A DNA stretch of 64,000 bases from Halocynthiibacter sp049608145 (lineage in GTDB: Bacteria; Pseudomonadota; Alphaproteobacteria; Rhodobacterales; Rhodobacteraceae), in NCBI RefSeq assembly GCF_049608145.1, contig NZ_JBMYXF010000010.1, positions 16,050-80,049 of the forward strand, read 5' to 3'. How positions within the stretch are numbered: the first letter of the stretch is position 1; each line of letters begins with the position of its first letter. The notes below the pieces were generated by a model, which did not search any database, had not been told where the DNA came from, and saw only the letters and a list, made by a program, of their open reading frames with translations. The position numbers and the translations under genes are program-made. Below are positions 34,958 through 44,040 of this stretch, piece by piece.

Positions 34958-36469
34958 ATGCTAAAACTGAAGAACCTGTTGATCGGAATATTGCTGTCAT
35001 TTGCCGGCGCGACGATTGGCGTTGCACAGGATGTATCGCTGACCGCTGCGGATGGCACCTTAACAGTAGAGGGCGTGTTGCTTGGGTTTGATGGTGAATA
35101 TTATCAGATCCGGTCGGCTTATGGGGATCTGACATTGGACGGCAGTGGGGTTTCCTGTTCCGGGCCCGGATGCCCTGGGCTGGACGCCTTTGTGGCGCAA
35201 GCACGCTTTGCAGGCGCATCATCGATTGGCGAAAAACTATTGCCGCATCTGTTAGAAGGTTTCGCCCATCAGGAAGGCCTGGATCTACGCCGCGTATCGC
35301 GATCAGATCAGGTATTCAGTTATCTTTTGGTGGATAAGGTTGACGATACAACGGTTGCGGAATTTGCCTTTGATCTGAACAGCAGTCGCGAAGGTATCGC
35401 AGCGCTTCAGGCGAATGAGGCTGATTTTGCGCTGACACGTTTTGGTTTTGAACTTACGGGATTTCCCGCGCCGCGTATTCTGGGGCTGGATGCCTTGACG
35501 TTTTCAGTGGCTGGGGAAAATCCAATGCGGGAAATTCCATTTGATGCAATTCCAGCTGTGATGGGTGGCGAAATTGACAACTGGCAGGCTCTTGGTGGGC
35601 CGGACTTGCCGTTAATTATGGCCGATGACAGCCTTTCTGCACCGGATGTGCCGCTTTCTGAATTGCCGGAATTGCAGGAAAAGCAGATCGCATTCCCGGC
35701 TATGTCTGATCTGGTGTCCCAGGACAGTCTTGTCATTGGGATGACGCGCCTGTCTGATCAAGGGGGCGCTGTCCCTTTGCGTCTGTCTGGTTCCTGTGGT
35801 GCTGCGTTTATTCCTGACGCGCTAAGTCTGAAAACACGTGATTATCCCCTTCCCGCACCGCAGTTCCTATACCAGAGCCCCCACCGTAAACCGCGCCTTG
35901 TCAGACAGTTTCTGCGGTATCTTGGCTCAGAGACAGCAGAGCGTGATGTTGAACGTGCCGGATTTGTCAGCCGTCGTCTGGTCGAGGTTCCGCTGCAGGC
36001 GCAGGGTGAACGGCTTGCAAATGCTGTTTTGCAGGCAGGCGAAGATACCAGTCTGACTGATTTGCAGACGATGTTAGAATCTCTGTCTGATGCGCGTCGA
36101 TTGACGATGACATTTCGTTTTCAGGCCGGATCGGCCCGCCCGGATATTCAATCGGTTTCTGATCGGGATGCGCTGGCTGGCCTGATAGATCAGGGGCGCT
36201 TTGATGGGAAAGAACTGATCTTCGCCGGGTTTTCGGATGGGGATGGCGGATCTGATGCCAACCGCCGTATTGCGTTGCGACGTGCCGTGGCTATGTTGCA
36301 GGCCCTGCAGGGGCAGGCGGATGTGGAAGGTGCAGACATCACGTTGACAGCTTATGGATTTGGCGAGGCTCTGCCACTTGCCTGTGACGACAGTGATATC
36401 GGGCGCGAAATCAATCGCCGGGTGGAGCTGTGGGTGCGGGACACACCCAAGGAAGATCATCAGAGATAA
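34958..36469 (+). CDS. Periplasmic PstS-like binding domain fused to an OmpA C-terminal domain
   Basis: 503 residues. Signal peptide about 1-23 (ending GVAQD). Residues about 75-340 resemble a phosphate-type periplasmic binding protein (FLLxxK-like core, then SREGIAALQANEADFALT and MGGEIDNWQALGG). Residues about 385-500 form an OmpA peptidoglycan-binding domain (FQAGSARPDIQSVSDRDAL, then GFSDGDGGSDANRRIALRRA). The fusion suggests a ligand sensor or scavenger held to the cell wall. It overlaps radC by ten bases, tail to tail. Confidence 0.8.
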   Translation: MLKLKNLLIGILLSFAGATIGVAQDVSLTAADGTLTVEGVLLGFDGEYYQIRSAYGDLTLDGSGVSCSGPGCPGLDAFVAQARFAGASSIGEKLLPHLLEGFAHQEGLDLRRVSRSDQVFSYLLVDKVDDTTVAEFAFDLNSSREGIAALQANEADFALTRFGFELTGFPAPRILGLDALTFSVAGENPMREIPFDAIPAVMGGEIDNWQALGGPDLPLIMADDSLSAPDVPLSELPELQEKQIAFPAMSDLVSQDSLVIGMTRLSDQGGAVPLRLSGSCGAAFIPDALSLKTRDYPLPAPQFLYQSPHRKPRLVRQFLRYLGSETAERDVERAGFVSRRLVEVPLQAQGERLANAVLQAGEDTSLTDLQTMLESLSDARRLTMTFRFQAGSARPDIQSVSDRDALAGLIDQGRFDGKELIFAGFSDGDGGSDANRRIALRRAVAMLQALQGQADVEGADITLTAYGFGEALPLACDDSDIGREINRRVELWVRDTPKEDHQR

Positions 36470-37221
36470 CCTTCGGACCGAAAGCTGAGTTCGCAACTTT
36501 TCCCGATGATCAGATGATCGTGCAGGGTTAGTCCAAGAACGTCAGCAGCATCCTGTATCTGATGTGTCATGGTGATGTCGGCGTCTGAAGGGGTCGGATC
36601 ACCAGATGGATGATTGTGCACCAGAATAAAGGCCGATGCATTCAGTTCTAGCGCACGTTTTACGATTTCACGGGGATAGACCGGCACGTGGTTCACCGTG
36701 CCGTTGGCTTGTTCTTCATCCGCAATCAGGATGTTTTTGCAATCCAGATACAGCACGCGGAATTGTTCGGTTTCACGATGCGCCATAGAGGTGTGGCAGT
36801 AGTCGATCAGCTGATCCCAGCTGGATACAATCGGTTTCTGCATGACTTTCGATCGCGCCATACGTTGGGCTGCGGCTTCGACAATCTTTAATTCTTGTAT
36901 AACAGAGCTTCCGACGCCGGGCACCTCGGCAAGGCGCCTGATCGGGGCGGAGATAACACGATTAAAGTCGCCAAAGACTTCCAGCAAGGCAAAAGCCAGT
37001 GGTTTTACATCGCGGCGGGGGATGGCACGGAACAAGATCAATTCCAGCATCTCATAATCAGGGACAGCGTTTGCGCCCCCATCAAAAAACCGCTGGCGCA
37101 GCCGTTTACGATGATCTTTCAGGTAAGACGGAACCGCTGCAGGCGGCGTTGTTGTGACAACGGCTTCGTCGCTTTCGAACAGCGGCAGTGGCATTTCTGA
37201 AAAGTGACCAATGTTTCCCAT
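36460..37221 (-). CDS. radC: DNA repair protein RadC (JAB/MPN domain)
   Basis: 253 residues from ATG 37221 (start uncertain: 37269 and 37194 are also in frame, none with a strong ribosome site). N-terminal helix-hairpin-helix region (LAEVPGVGSSVIQELKIVEA) and a C-terminal JAB metalloprotease-like domain with the zinc motif HNHPSGDPTPSDAD. Despite the name its role in repair is unproven. A GTTC-N7-GAAC inverted repeat (37224-37238) lies just upstream of this start. Confidence 0.88.
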   Translation of the reverse strand: MGNIGHFSEMPLPLFESDEAVVTTTPPAAVPSYLKDHRKRLRQRFFDGGANAVPDYEMLELILFRAIPRRDVKPLAFALLEVFGDFNRVISAPIRRLAEVPGVGSSVIQELKIVEAAAQRMARSKVMQKPIVSSWDQLIDYCHTSMAHRETEQFRVLYLDCKNILIADEEQANGTVNHVPVYPREIVKRALELNASAFILVHNHPSGDPTPSDADITMTHQIQDAADVLGLTLHDHLIIGKSCELSFRSEGYL

Positions 37222-37300
37222 ATGTTCTTTATTTGAACGATTCGCTGAAGAATTCGTTAAGTAAGCCATTAAGGATAGGAAAGATCACGGGGCATAAAGA

Positions 37301-37329
37301 AATAAGGCGGCCCTGAAAGCCGCCTTATT
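37301..37329 (-). terminator. Terminator of dnaKJ
   Basis: Perfect 11-base stem AATAAGGCGGC (37301-37311) with GCCGCCTTATT (37319-37329), loop of seven bases; lies nine bases past the dnaJ stop. Confidence 0.85.
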
Positions 37330-37337
37330 CTTTGATT

Positions 37338-38492
37338 TTATGAGCTTTTCATGCCGTCCCAGAAGGTTTTTACTTTTGAGAAAAAGCTAGAACTTTCGGG
37401 ATTATTATCTGCGGCAATTTCATCAAATTCGCGCAAAATTTCTTTTTGACGGCTTGTGAGGTTCACAGGTGTTTCCACTGCAAGCTCGATATACATATCG
37501 CCAACACCGCCACCACGCAGGCGCGGCATGCCTTTTGAACGCAAACGCATCTGACGACCAGACTGGCTGCCAGACGGGATTTTCACCCGGGAACGACCGC
37601 CATCGATGGTTGGAACTTCGATATCACCACCAAGCGATGCAGAGGCCATCGATACCGGAACGCGGCAATACAGATGTTCGCTGTCGCGCTGGAAGATATC
37701 GTGATCACGCACTTCGATGAAGATATAAAGGTCACCGGATGGGCCGCCACGCAGGCCAGCTTCGCCTTCACCAGACAGACGGATACGTGTGCCTGTTTCC
37801 ACACCTTTCGGGATGTTCACAGAAAGCGAACGTTCCTTTTCCTGACGTCCGGCACCATGGCAGGATTTGCAAGGATTGGTGATCTTGTGACCAGCGCCCT
37901 GACAGGTTGGACAGGTGCGTTCAACGGTGAAGAACCCCTGTTGCGCACGTACTTTGCCCATGCCCGAACATGTGGGGCAGGTAGTCGGTTCAGCGCCGCT
38001 TTCCGCACCGGTGCCGCTACATTCGCCACAGGACACTGAGGTGGGAACAGAAATGGTTTTCTGCAGGCCGCCCCATGCTTCTTCCAATGTGACACGCAGG
38101 TTATAGCGCAGATCGGCACCACGTGTTGCGCGTGAACGCCCACGTCCAGGACCCTGACCGCCAAAACCGCCGCCACCCCCGAAGAGATCTTCGAAAATGT
38201 CCGAGAAAGCAGAACCAAAGTCGCCCTGTCCACCAGGATGACCACGGCCACCGCCGCCCATGCCACCTTCAAAGGCCGCGTGACCATAGCGGTCATAGGC
38301 AGCTTTCTTGTCGGCATCTTTCAAAACTTCATAGGCCTCATTGGCCTCTTTGAACTGATCCTCAGCGGCCGGGTTATCGGCGTTGCGATCCGGATGCAGT
38401 TCTTTGGCTTTCTTGCGATAGCCTTTTTTAATTTCGTCCGCTGAGGCACCTTTAGAAACCCCGAGCGTTTCGTAATAGTCGCGCTTTGACAT
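37338..38492 (-). CDS. dnaJ: Chaperone DnaJ
   Basis: 384 residues. J domain (1-70) with the HPD motif at H33-P34-D35 that triggers DnaK ATPase; a Gly/Phe-rich region (about 75-130, repeated GGGG and GFGG); a zinc region with four CxxCxGxG repeats (about 145-225); and the C-terminal substrate-binding domains. I use the second of two adjacent ATG codons (38492), six bases from GGGA; 38495 is the alternative. It follows dnaK, 69 bases downstream. Confidence 0.97.
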   Translation of the reverse strand: MSKRDYYETLGVSKGASADEIKKGYRKKAKELHPDRNADNPAAEDQFKEANEAYEVLKDADKKAAYDRYGHAAFEGGMGGGGRGHPGGQGDFGSAFSDIFEDLFGGGGGFGGQGPGRGRSRATRGADLRYNLRVTLEEAWGGLQKTISVPTSVSCGECSGTGAESGAEPTTCPTCSGMGKVRAQQGFFTVERTCPTCQGAGHKITNPCKSCHGAGRQEKERSLSVNIPKGVETGTRIRLSGEGEAGLRGGPSGDLYIFIEVRDHDIFQRDSEHLYCRVPVSMASASLGGDIEVPTIDGGRSRVKIPSGSQSGRQMRLRSKGMPRLRGGGVGDMYIELAVETPVNLTSRQKEILREFDEIAADNNPESSSFFSKVKTFWDGMKSS

Positions 38493-38517
38493 CATATTTC
38501 CCCTTTGGGAACGCAGA

Positions 38518-38545
38518 AGCCGGCCCGGACATTTCCAGGCCGGCT
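38518..38545 (-). terminator. Hairpin between dnaK and dnaJ
   Basis: AGCCGGCC (38518-38525) pairs with GGCCGGCT (38538-38545). On the minus strand only a weak T-poor tail follows, so it may lower rather than stop transcription into dnaJ, or protect the dnaK mRNA end. Confidence 0.55.
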
Positions 38546-38561
38546 AACAGAGCGAATGCCC

Positions 38562-40487
38562 TTAAGAAGGTTTTTTGTCTTCGTCGAGATCTTCGAAGTC
38601 GGCGTCAACGATGTCGTCGTCCGCGCCAGCTGCCATCTCGTCCGCGCCTGCGGGCTCTTCTTCGCCAGCTTCTTCTGCGGATGCTTTGTAGATCGCTTCG
38701 CCAAGTTTCATTGCGGATTCAGTTACGTTCTGAACGCCCGCTTTGATTTTCTCAGCAGTTGCATCTTCTTTATCTAGATCGTCTTTCAGAGCAACAATCG
38801 CCAGTTCAATCGCCTCGATGGTGGTTGGGTCGACTTTGTCTTTGTGCTCTTCCATGGACTTCTCGGTGCTGTGGATCAGGCTTTCGGCCTGGTTCCGTGC
38901 TTCGATCAGTTCTTTACGCTCTTTATCGGACTCGGCGTTTTCTTCCGCGTCTTTTACCATTGCTTCGATGTCTTCATCGGACAGACCGCCAGACGCCTGA
39001 ATGGTAATTTTTTGTTCTTTACCAGTGCCTTTGTCCATCGCGCCAACGGAAACAATGCCGTTTGCGTCGATGTCAAATGTCACTTCGATCTGTGGCAGAC
39101 CGCGTGGCGCTGGTGGGATTTCTTCAAGGTTGAACTGACCCAGGATCTTGTTGTCCGCAGCCATTTCACGTTCACCCTGGAAACAACGAATTGTCACAGC
39201 GTTCTGGTTGTCTTCCGCAGTTGAGAAGATCTGGGATTTCTTGGTTGGGATGGTTGTGTTGCGGTCGATAAGACGCGTGAACACACCACCAAGCGTTTCG
39301 ATGCCCAAAGACAGCGGTGTCACGTCAAGAAGAACAACGTCTTTCACGTCACCCTGCAGAACACCGGCCTGGATTGCCGCACCAGATGCCACAACTTCGT
39401 CAGGGTTCACACCTTTGTGCGGTTCTTTACCGAAGAATTTTGTCACTTCTTCGATCACTTTAGGCATACGGGTCATGCCGCCAACAAGAACAACCTCGTC
39501 GATGTCACCAACAGAAAGACCAGCATCTTTCAGCGCATCTTTACAAGGTTTGATAGACGCTTTGATCAGGTCAGCAACCAGGCTTTCCAGTTTCGCACGT
39601 GTCAGTTTCAGAACCATGTGCAATGGCGCGCCGTCAGAACCCATAGAGATAAACGGTTGGTTGATCTCGGTCTGGCTTGCAGAAGACAGTTCGATCTTCG
39701 CTTTTTCCGCAGCTTCTTTCAGACGCTGCAGGGCCATTTTATCTTTGGTCAGGTCTACGCCGTTTTCTTTTTTGAACTCATCCGCAAGGTAGTTCACGAT
39801 GCGCATGTCAAAGTCTTCACCGCCAAGGAACGTGTCACCGTTGGTGGATTTAACTTCGAACAACCCGTCGTCGATTTCCAGGATGGTTACGTCGAAGGTA
39901 CCGCCACCAAGGTCATAAACCGCGATGGTTTGTGTTTCTTCTTTATCAAGGCCGTATGCCAGCGCAGCCGCTGTTGGCTCGTTGATGATACGCAGAACTT
40001 CAAGACCAGCGATTTTACCGGCGTCTTTTGTCGCCTGACGTTGCGCATCGTTGAAATACGCAGGAACGGTGATAACCGCCTGTGTTACTTCTTCGCCGAG
40101 ATAGCTTTCGGCGGTTTCCTTCATTTTACCAAGGATGAATGCGGAAACCTGGCTTGGAGAGTATTTCTCGCCCTTGGCTTCTACCCATGCATCGCCATTG
40201 CCGCCGTTGATGACGTTGAATGGCAGGTTTTTCAGATCTTTCGCAAGGGCGGCATCGTCAAAACGACGGCCGATCAGGCGTTTCACACCGAAAATGGTGT
40301 TGTCTGGGTTTGTGACAGCCTGGCGTTTTGCAGGCTGGCCAACCAGACGTTCGTCGTCAGTGAAAGCGACGATAGATGGTGTTGTGCGCGCACCTTCTGC
40401 GTTTTCGATAACGCGGGGCTGCGACCCATCCATGATTGCGATACAGGAGTTTGTAGTCCCGAGGTCAATACCAATGACTTTTGCCAT
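38562..40487 (-). CDS. dnaK: Chaperone DnaK (Hsp70)
   Basis: 641 residues. Starts MAKVIGIDLGTTNSC; ATPase domain to about 385 with IAVYDLGGGTFDVT and VLVGGMTRMP; substrate-binding domain and lid; the C-terminal tail ends in the acidic ADFEDLDEDKKPS that DnaK proteins carry. Start at ATG 40487; the frame open to 40544 is untranslated leader. Expression probably comes from the RpoH-type promoter at 40637-40665 through a leader with two hairpins. Confidence 0.98.
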   Translation of the reverse strand: MAKVIGIDLGTTNSCIAIMDGSQPRVIENAEGARTTPSIVAFTDDERLVGQPAKRQAVTNPDNTIFGVKRLIGRRFDDAALAKDLKNLPFNVINGGNGDAWVEAKGEKYSPSQVSAFILGKMKETAESYLGEEVTQAVITVPAYFNDAQRQATKDAGKIAGLEVLRIINEPTAAALAYGLDKEETQTIAVYDLGGGTFDVTILEIDDGLFEVKSTNGDTFLGGEDFDMRIVNYLADEFKKENGVDLTKDKMALQRLKEAAEKAKIELSSASQTEINQPFISMGSDGAPLHMVLKLTRAKLESLVADLIKASIKPCKDALKDAGLSVGDIDEVVLVGGMTRMPKVIEEVTKFFGKEPHKGVNPDEVVASGAAIQAGVLQGDVKDVVLLDVTPLSLGIETLGGVFTRLIDRNTTIPTKKSQIFSTAEDNQNAVTIRCFQGEREMAADNKILGQFNLEEIPPAPRGLPQIEVTFDIDANGIVSVGAMDKGTGKEQKITIQASGGLSDEDIEAMVKDAEENAESDKERKELIEARNQAESLIHSTEKSMEEHKDKVDPTTIEAIELAIVALKDDLDKEDATAEKIKAGVQNVTESAMKLGEAIYKASAEEAGEEEPAGADEMAAGADDDIVDADFEDLDEDKKPS

Positions 40488-40523
40488 AGTGTTCAGTTCC
40501 TTCTCATAGGCGATATAGTGGTG

Positions 40524-40623
40524 CCTGGATCCGTGAATAGGCATCCAGGTGCCGATCCCAATTTTCAGATCAGTTCACCTGTTTCTTTTTGCAATTTGCG
40601 CAAGAAACGGGCAGCCCTGATCT
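40524..40623 (-). promoter_or_regulatory. Structured 5' leader of dnaK
   Basis: Two structures in the transcribed leader. Distal: 40617-40623 with 40567-40573 (AGATCAG/CTGATCT) closing an inner stem 40602-40608 with 40581-40587 (GTTTCTT/AAGAAAC). Proximal: 40543-40549 with 40524-40530 (CCTGGAT/ATCCAGG). All stems are seven perfect base pairs. A role in mRNA stability or temperature response is possible but unproven. Confidence 0.45.
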
Positions 40624-40636
40624 GGCTTCGCAGGGT

Positions 40637-40665
40637 ATATAAGGATCACGAGTTTATGCTGCAAG
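40637..40665 (-). promoter_or_regulatory. RpoH (sigma-32) type heat-shock promoter of dnaK
   Basis: On the minus strand CTTG (40665-40662), 18-base spacer, CTTATAT (40643-40637). This matches the alphaproteobacterial RpoH pattern CTTG-N17/18-CYTATNT. Transcript start expected near 40630. Confidence 0.65.
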
Positions 40666-40752
40666 CGTTCAGATCACGGATTCGCAGGAAAACGTGAAGA
40701 ATGCGGGGTTTTTTGCCAGGAAAATGGTAATAACAGGGTTAATAAAAGAAAA

Positions 40753-41379
40753 ATGACAAATCTCTCGCTTTCACAGATACCCGTTCTGAAGTTGCAGGGC
40801 TTTCATATTTACAAAGGTCTTTTGGCGCGTGATGTGCAGGCTGATCTTGTAAATGCACTGCGCGCTGTCGCCACAAAAGCCCCGGTTTTTACCCCGCAAA
40901 CCGCGGGCGGGCGCAGAATGTCTGTGCAAATGACATCCGCAGGTCGTTTTGGCTGGTATTCGGATGAAAAAGGCTACCGTTATATTGATAAGCACCCGAC
41001 GGGACAAAGCTGGCCTGATATCCCCGATGTTTTGCTGAACCTCTGGGATGCCGTGGCAGACACAAAGCGCCAGCCAGACAGTTGCCTGATCAATTTCTAT
41101 GGTCAGAACGCCCGTATGGGCATGCATCAGGACCGGGATGAGGCAGATCTGACCTGTCCCGTTGTGTCTGTATCACTGGGGGATGAGGGCCTGTTGCGTG
41201 TCGGTGGATGTGACAAAGGCGGCAAAACAGATACGATCTGGCTGCAGTCTGGGGATGTGGTTGTTATGGGCGGGGATGCGCGGCTTGCTTGGCATGGAAT
41301 TGACAAGATCCGTTATGGATCATCGGGGTTGCTGCCCAAGGGCGGGCGGATCAATGTGACCCTGCGCGTTGCGCGGTGA
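40753..41379 (+). CDS. alkB: Alpha-ketoglutarate-dependent DNA repair dioxygenase AlkB
   Basis: 208 residues. Iron ligands H125 and D127 (MHQDRDE) and H181 (AWHGI); 2-oxoglutarate is held by R199 and R205 in GRINVTLR. AlkB removes methyl groups from 1-methyladenine and 3-methylcytosine. Substrate block INFYGQNARMGMHQD is typical. It is divergent from dnaK and starts a small run of plus-strand genes with a conserved membrane protein and a GST. Confidence 0.95.
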   Translation: MTNLSLSQIPVLKLQGFHIYKGLLARDVQADLVNALRAVATKAPVFTPQTAGGRRMSVQMTSAGRFGWYSDEKGYRYIDKHPTGQSWPDIPDVLLNLWDAVADTKRQPDSCLINFYGQNARMGMHQDRDEADLTCPVVSVSLGDEGLLRVGGCDKGGKTDTIWLQSGDVVVMGGDARLAWHGIDKIRYGSSGLLPKGGRINVTLRVAR

Positions 41380-41425
41380 ACTGGAAATTTTGCAATAACG
41401 CACTATATTAACAGGTAAGGAGACC

Positions 41426-41722
41426 ATGATGCCTTTACCTGTCCTTCCGACCTTGCCTGTTCTGACCAGTTTTGCTTTGCGTTACGGATCAGTTGCCCTG
41501 ACAACTTATGCTGTATCGCGTCAGATTAAGATCGGGCGAAGGGATCAGTCCGAAGAAGACGCCCACGATAAGATTGAAGAAGGTGTGACTTTGCGTCGCG
41601 AAACGGGGCAACATAATGCCACCGGACGGTTTCGGCGCATTATCAGGCTTGGCAAATCGGGCCCGGGGATGGAAGTTGATGCCAGTGTCTTTGCGCGCCT
41701 GAAATTTCGCAAAACTGACTGA
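41426..41722 (+). CDS. Small protein of unknown function
   Basis: 98 residues. AGGAG lies at good distance before the ATG. The N-terminus (VLPTLPVLTSFALRYGSVALTTYAV) could be one membrane segment; the rest is charged and basic (RQIKIGRRDQSEED, then RFRRIIRLGKSG). No family recognised. It lies between alkB and a GST gene, with 46 and 23 base gaps. Confidence 0.6.
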   Translation: MMPLPVLPTLPVLTSFALRYGSVALTTYAVSRQIKIGRRDQSEEDAHDKIEEGVTLRRETGQHNATGRFRRIIRLGKSGPGMEVDASVFARLKFRKTD

Positions 41723-41745
41723 CAAACTGACAACAGGATCTGATT

Positions 41746-42351
41746 ATGAAACTTCATCACTCTCCGACTTCCCCTTATGTGCGCAAAGTGATGGTGATCC
41801 TGCACGAAACAGGACAGCTGAACGATGTGGAACTGGTGACAACCTCCGGCACGCCACTTGACCCTGCGGATGGTTTTGCTGCTGTGAACCCGCTGACTAA
41901 AGTGCCTGCGCTGGTGCGTGAAGATGGTGGCGCAATTTATGACAGCCGGATCATTTGCCGTTACCTAGATGCCCGCGTGAATGCCGGACTTTACGGTCTG
42001 GGGGATGCGACCTGGGATATTCAGGTGCTTGAGGCCACGGGCGAGGGTATTATCGATGCCGCCCTGTTGATGGCCTATGAATGGCGTCTGCGTCCGGAAG
42101 AATTGCGGTTTGAGGCCTGGTCAGAGGGTCAGTGGGATAAAATCGCAGCGGCGCTTGATGTCATCGAATCCCGCTGGATCGCCCATCTGCATGCCCCTCT
42201 GAATGCAGGGCAAATTGCAGTTGCTGCCGCGCTGGGCTATCTCGATCTGCGCAATGCGGACAGGAACTGGCGCGAAGGCCGGCCTGAACTGGCGGCCTGG
42301 TATGAAACCTTTGCAGCGCGCCCATCGATGATGGCGACTGTACCGGGATAA
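41746..42351 (+). CDS. Glutathione S-transferase family protein
   Basis: 201 residues. N-terminal thioredoxin-like domain beginning MKLHHSPTSPYVRKVMVILHETG, with S11 or nearby serine as the likely catalytic residue, cis-proline in NPLTKVPALV and the glutathione-binding YDSRIICRYLD; all-helical C-terminal domain. The substrate is not fixed by the sequence. It ends five bases before the DUF4166 gene. Confidence 0.88.
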   Translation: MKLHHSPTSPYVRKVMVILHETGQLNDVELVTTSGTPLDPADGFAAVNPLTKVPALVREDGGAIYDSRIICRYLDARVNAGLYGLGDATWDIQVLEATGEGIIDAALLMAYEWRLRPEELRFEAWSEGQWDKIAAALDVIESRWIAHLHAPLNAGQIAVAAALGYLDLRNADRNWREGRPELAAWYETFAARPSMMATVPG

Positions 42352-42356
42352 CCCGC

Positions 42357-44027
42357 ATGAAAATCCTGATCCTAGGCGGGTATGGTGTTTTTGGTGGGCG
42401 TCTGGCGGAATTGATCGCGGATCTTCAAGGCGCTGATATTCTGATTGCGGGGCGCAGCTTTGACAAAGCGCAGGCGTTTTGCGATCTGCATGGGGCTTTC
42501 ACGCCGGTCTTGGCCAGCCGTGACAGGATCGCAACGACGCTTGCCCAACATGATCCGGATCTTCTAGTGGACGCGACGGGGCCTTTTCAGAATTATGGCG
42601 ATGATCCGTATCACGTGATCAAAGCCTGCTTGGATGCCCAGGTGAATTACCTTGATTTCGCGGATGGTGCCGATTTTGTCGCCGGGGTCGCACAATTCGA
42701 TACGCCAGCTAAGGCGGCAGGCATTTTTGTTTTGTCTGGTGTCAGCAGTTATCCGGTTTTGACCGCGGCGGTGTTGCGTCATTTCGAACAGGACATGGAC
42801 GTGCAATCGGTTGAGGGCGGTATTGCCCCTTCCCCTTTTGCCGGGGTTGGACTGAACGTGATGCGTGCGGTTGTGGGCTATGCCGGGAATCGCGTGCCAT
42901 TGATGCGGGGTGGGGTGAAAACCACTGGCGTGGCGCTGGGCGAAAGCCGGTACTACACGATTGCGCCCCCGGGCTGTCTGCCCTTGCGCAATATCAGGTT
43001 TTCCTTGGTGGACGTTCCTGAATTGCAGGTTTTACCACCAGAGATGCCGGGATTGCGTGATATCTGGATGGGTGCGGGGCCTGGACCCGAAGGTCTGCAT
43101 CGTATTCTGAATGTATTGGCCAAACTACGTGTGATGCTAAGTTTACCCGCGCTGACCTGGCTTGCGCCATTGTGTTACCGAATTCTGAATCTGTTGAAAT
43201 TCGGGGAACATCGCGGTGGCATGTATATAGAGGTCAAGGGCCCGGCCAGAACCGGCGCACGCAAGGGTCAGATGGTGACGCGATCTTGGCATATGCTGGC
43301 AGAGGGGGATGACGGCCCTTATGTACCTTCCATGGCGATTGAAACGCTGATCCGTAAGGCGATGCAGGGTGAAACGCCTGCCCCCGGCGCGCGTGCGGCG
43401 GTACATGCCCTTGAACTTGCGGACTATGACACGTCTTTTGCAAACCGTGACATCACCACAGGTTTTCGTGAAGATCAGATTGATCAGCCGCTGTATCGCG
43501 TGGTTTTGGGGGATGCTTTTGATGATTTGCCTGAACCCGTAGGCAGATTGCATGACAGTCGTGATACCCGCAGCTGGAGCGGGCATGTCACAACCCGCGC
43601 GGCGCAATCTATTCTAGGGCGGTTTGCGGCGCGCCTGTCGGGGTTTCCGACGCAGGATGCCGATGGGCCGGTCACGGTAACATTCACGCCCGATGAAAAA
43701 GGCGAACTCTGGCAACGTGATTTTGGTGGGTATAAATTCCAGACCCATCAAAGTGTCGGACAGGGGCGCAACACCGGCCTTTTGACAGAAACGTTTGGGC
43801 CGCTGAAAATCGCGCTGGCTGTTGTTGTGACGGGGGGCAAATTACAATTGATTCCCCGTCGCTGGACGTTGTTTTCTATGCCTCTGCCAAAGTTCCTTTT
43901 GCCACGCGGTGAAACCTTTGAAACCGACGCGGATGGTTTGTTTCGGTTCGATGTGCAGGTGCAGCTACCTCTGATCGGCCATGTGGTTGCTTATAAGGGC
44001 AACCTACGCCCTGATACTGCATCCTGA
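42357..44027 (+). CDS. Saccharopine-dehydrogenase-like NAD(P)-binding protein with DUF4166
   Basis: 556 residues. N-terminal Rossmann domain (KILILGGYGVFGGRLAELI, then IAGRS) of the saccharopine-dehydrogenase/trans-acting enoyl reductase type to about residue 330; C-terminal part from about 390 matches what I know as DUF4166 (WSGHVTTRAAQSILGRFAARL..., GGYKFQTHQSVG, LFSMPLPKFLLP). The role of the DUF4166 fusion is not known; neighbours AlkB and GST hint at stress, but this is weak. Confidence 0.8.
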   Translation: MKILILGGYGVFGGRLAELIADLQGADILIAGRSFDKAQAFCDLHGAFTPVLASRDRIATTLAQHDPDLLVDATGPFQNYGDDPYHVIKACLDAQVNYLDFADGADFVAGVAQFDTPAKAAGIFVLSGVSSYPVLTAAVLRHFEQDMDVQSVEGGIAPSPFAGVGLNVMRAVVGYAGNRVPLMRGGVKTTGVALGESRYYTIAPPGCLPLRNIRFSLVDVPELQVLPPEMPGLRDIWMGAGPGPEGLHRILNVLAKLRVMLSLPALTWLAPLCYRILNLLKFGEHRGGMYIEVKGPARTGARKGQMVTRSWHMLAEGDDGPYVPSMAIETLIRKAMQGETPAPGARAAVHALELADYDTSFANRDITTGFREDQIDQPLYRVVLGDAFDDLPEPVGRLHDSRDTRSWSGHVTTRAAQSILGRFAARLSGFPTQDADGPVTVTFTPDEKGELWQRDFGGYKFQTHQSVGQGRNTGLLTETFGPLKIALAVVVTGGKLQLIPRRWTLFSMPLPKFLLPRGETFETDADGLFRFDVQVQLPLIGHVVAYKGNLRPDTAS

Positions 44028-44040
44028 AAGTATCCTGATT

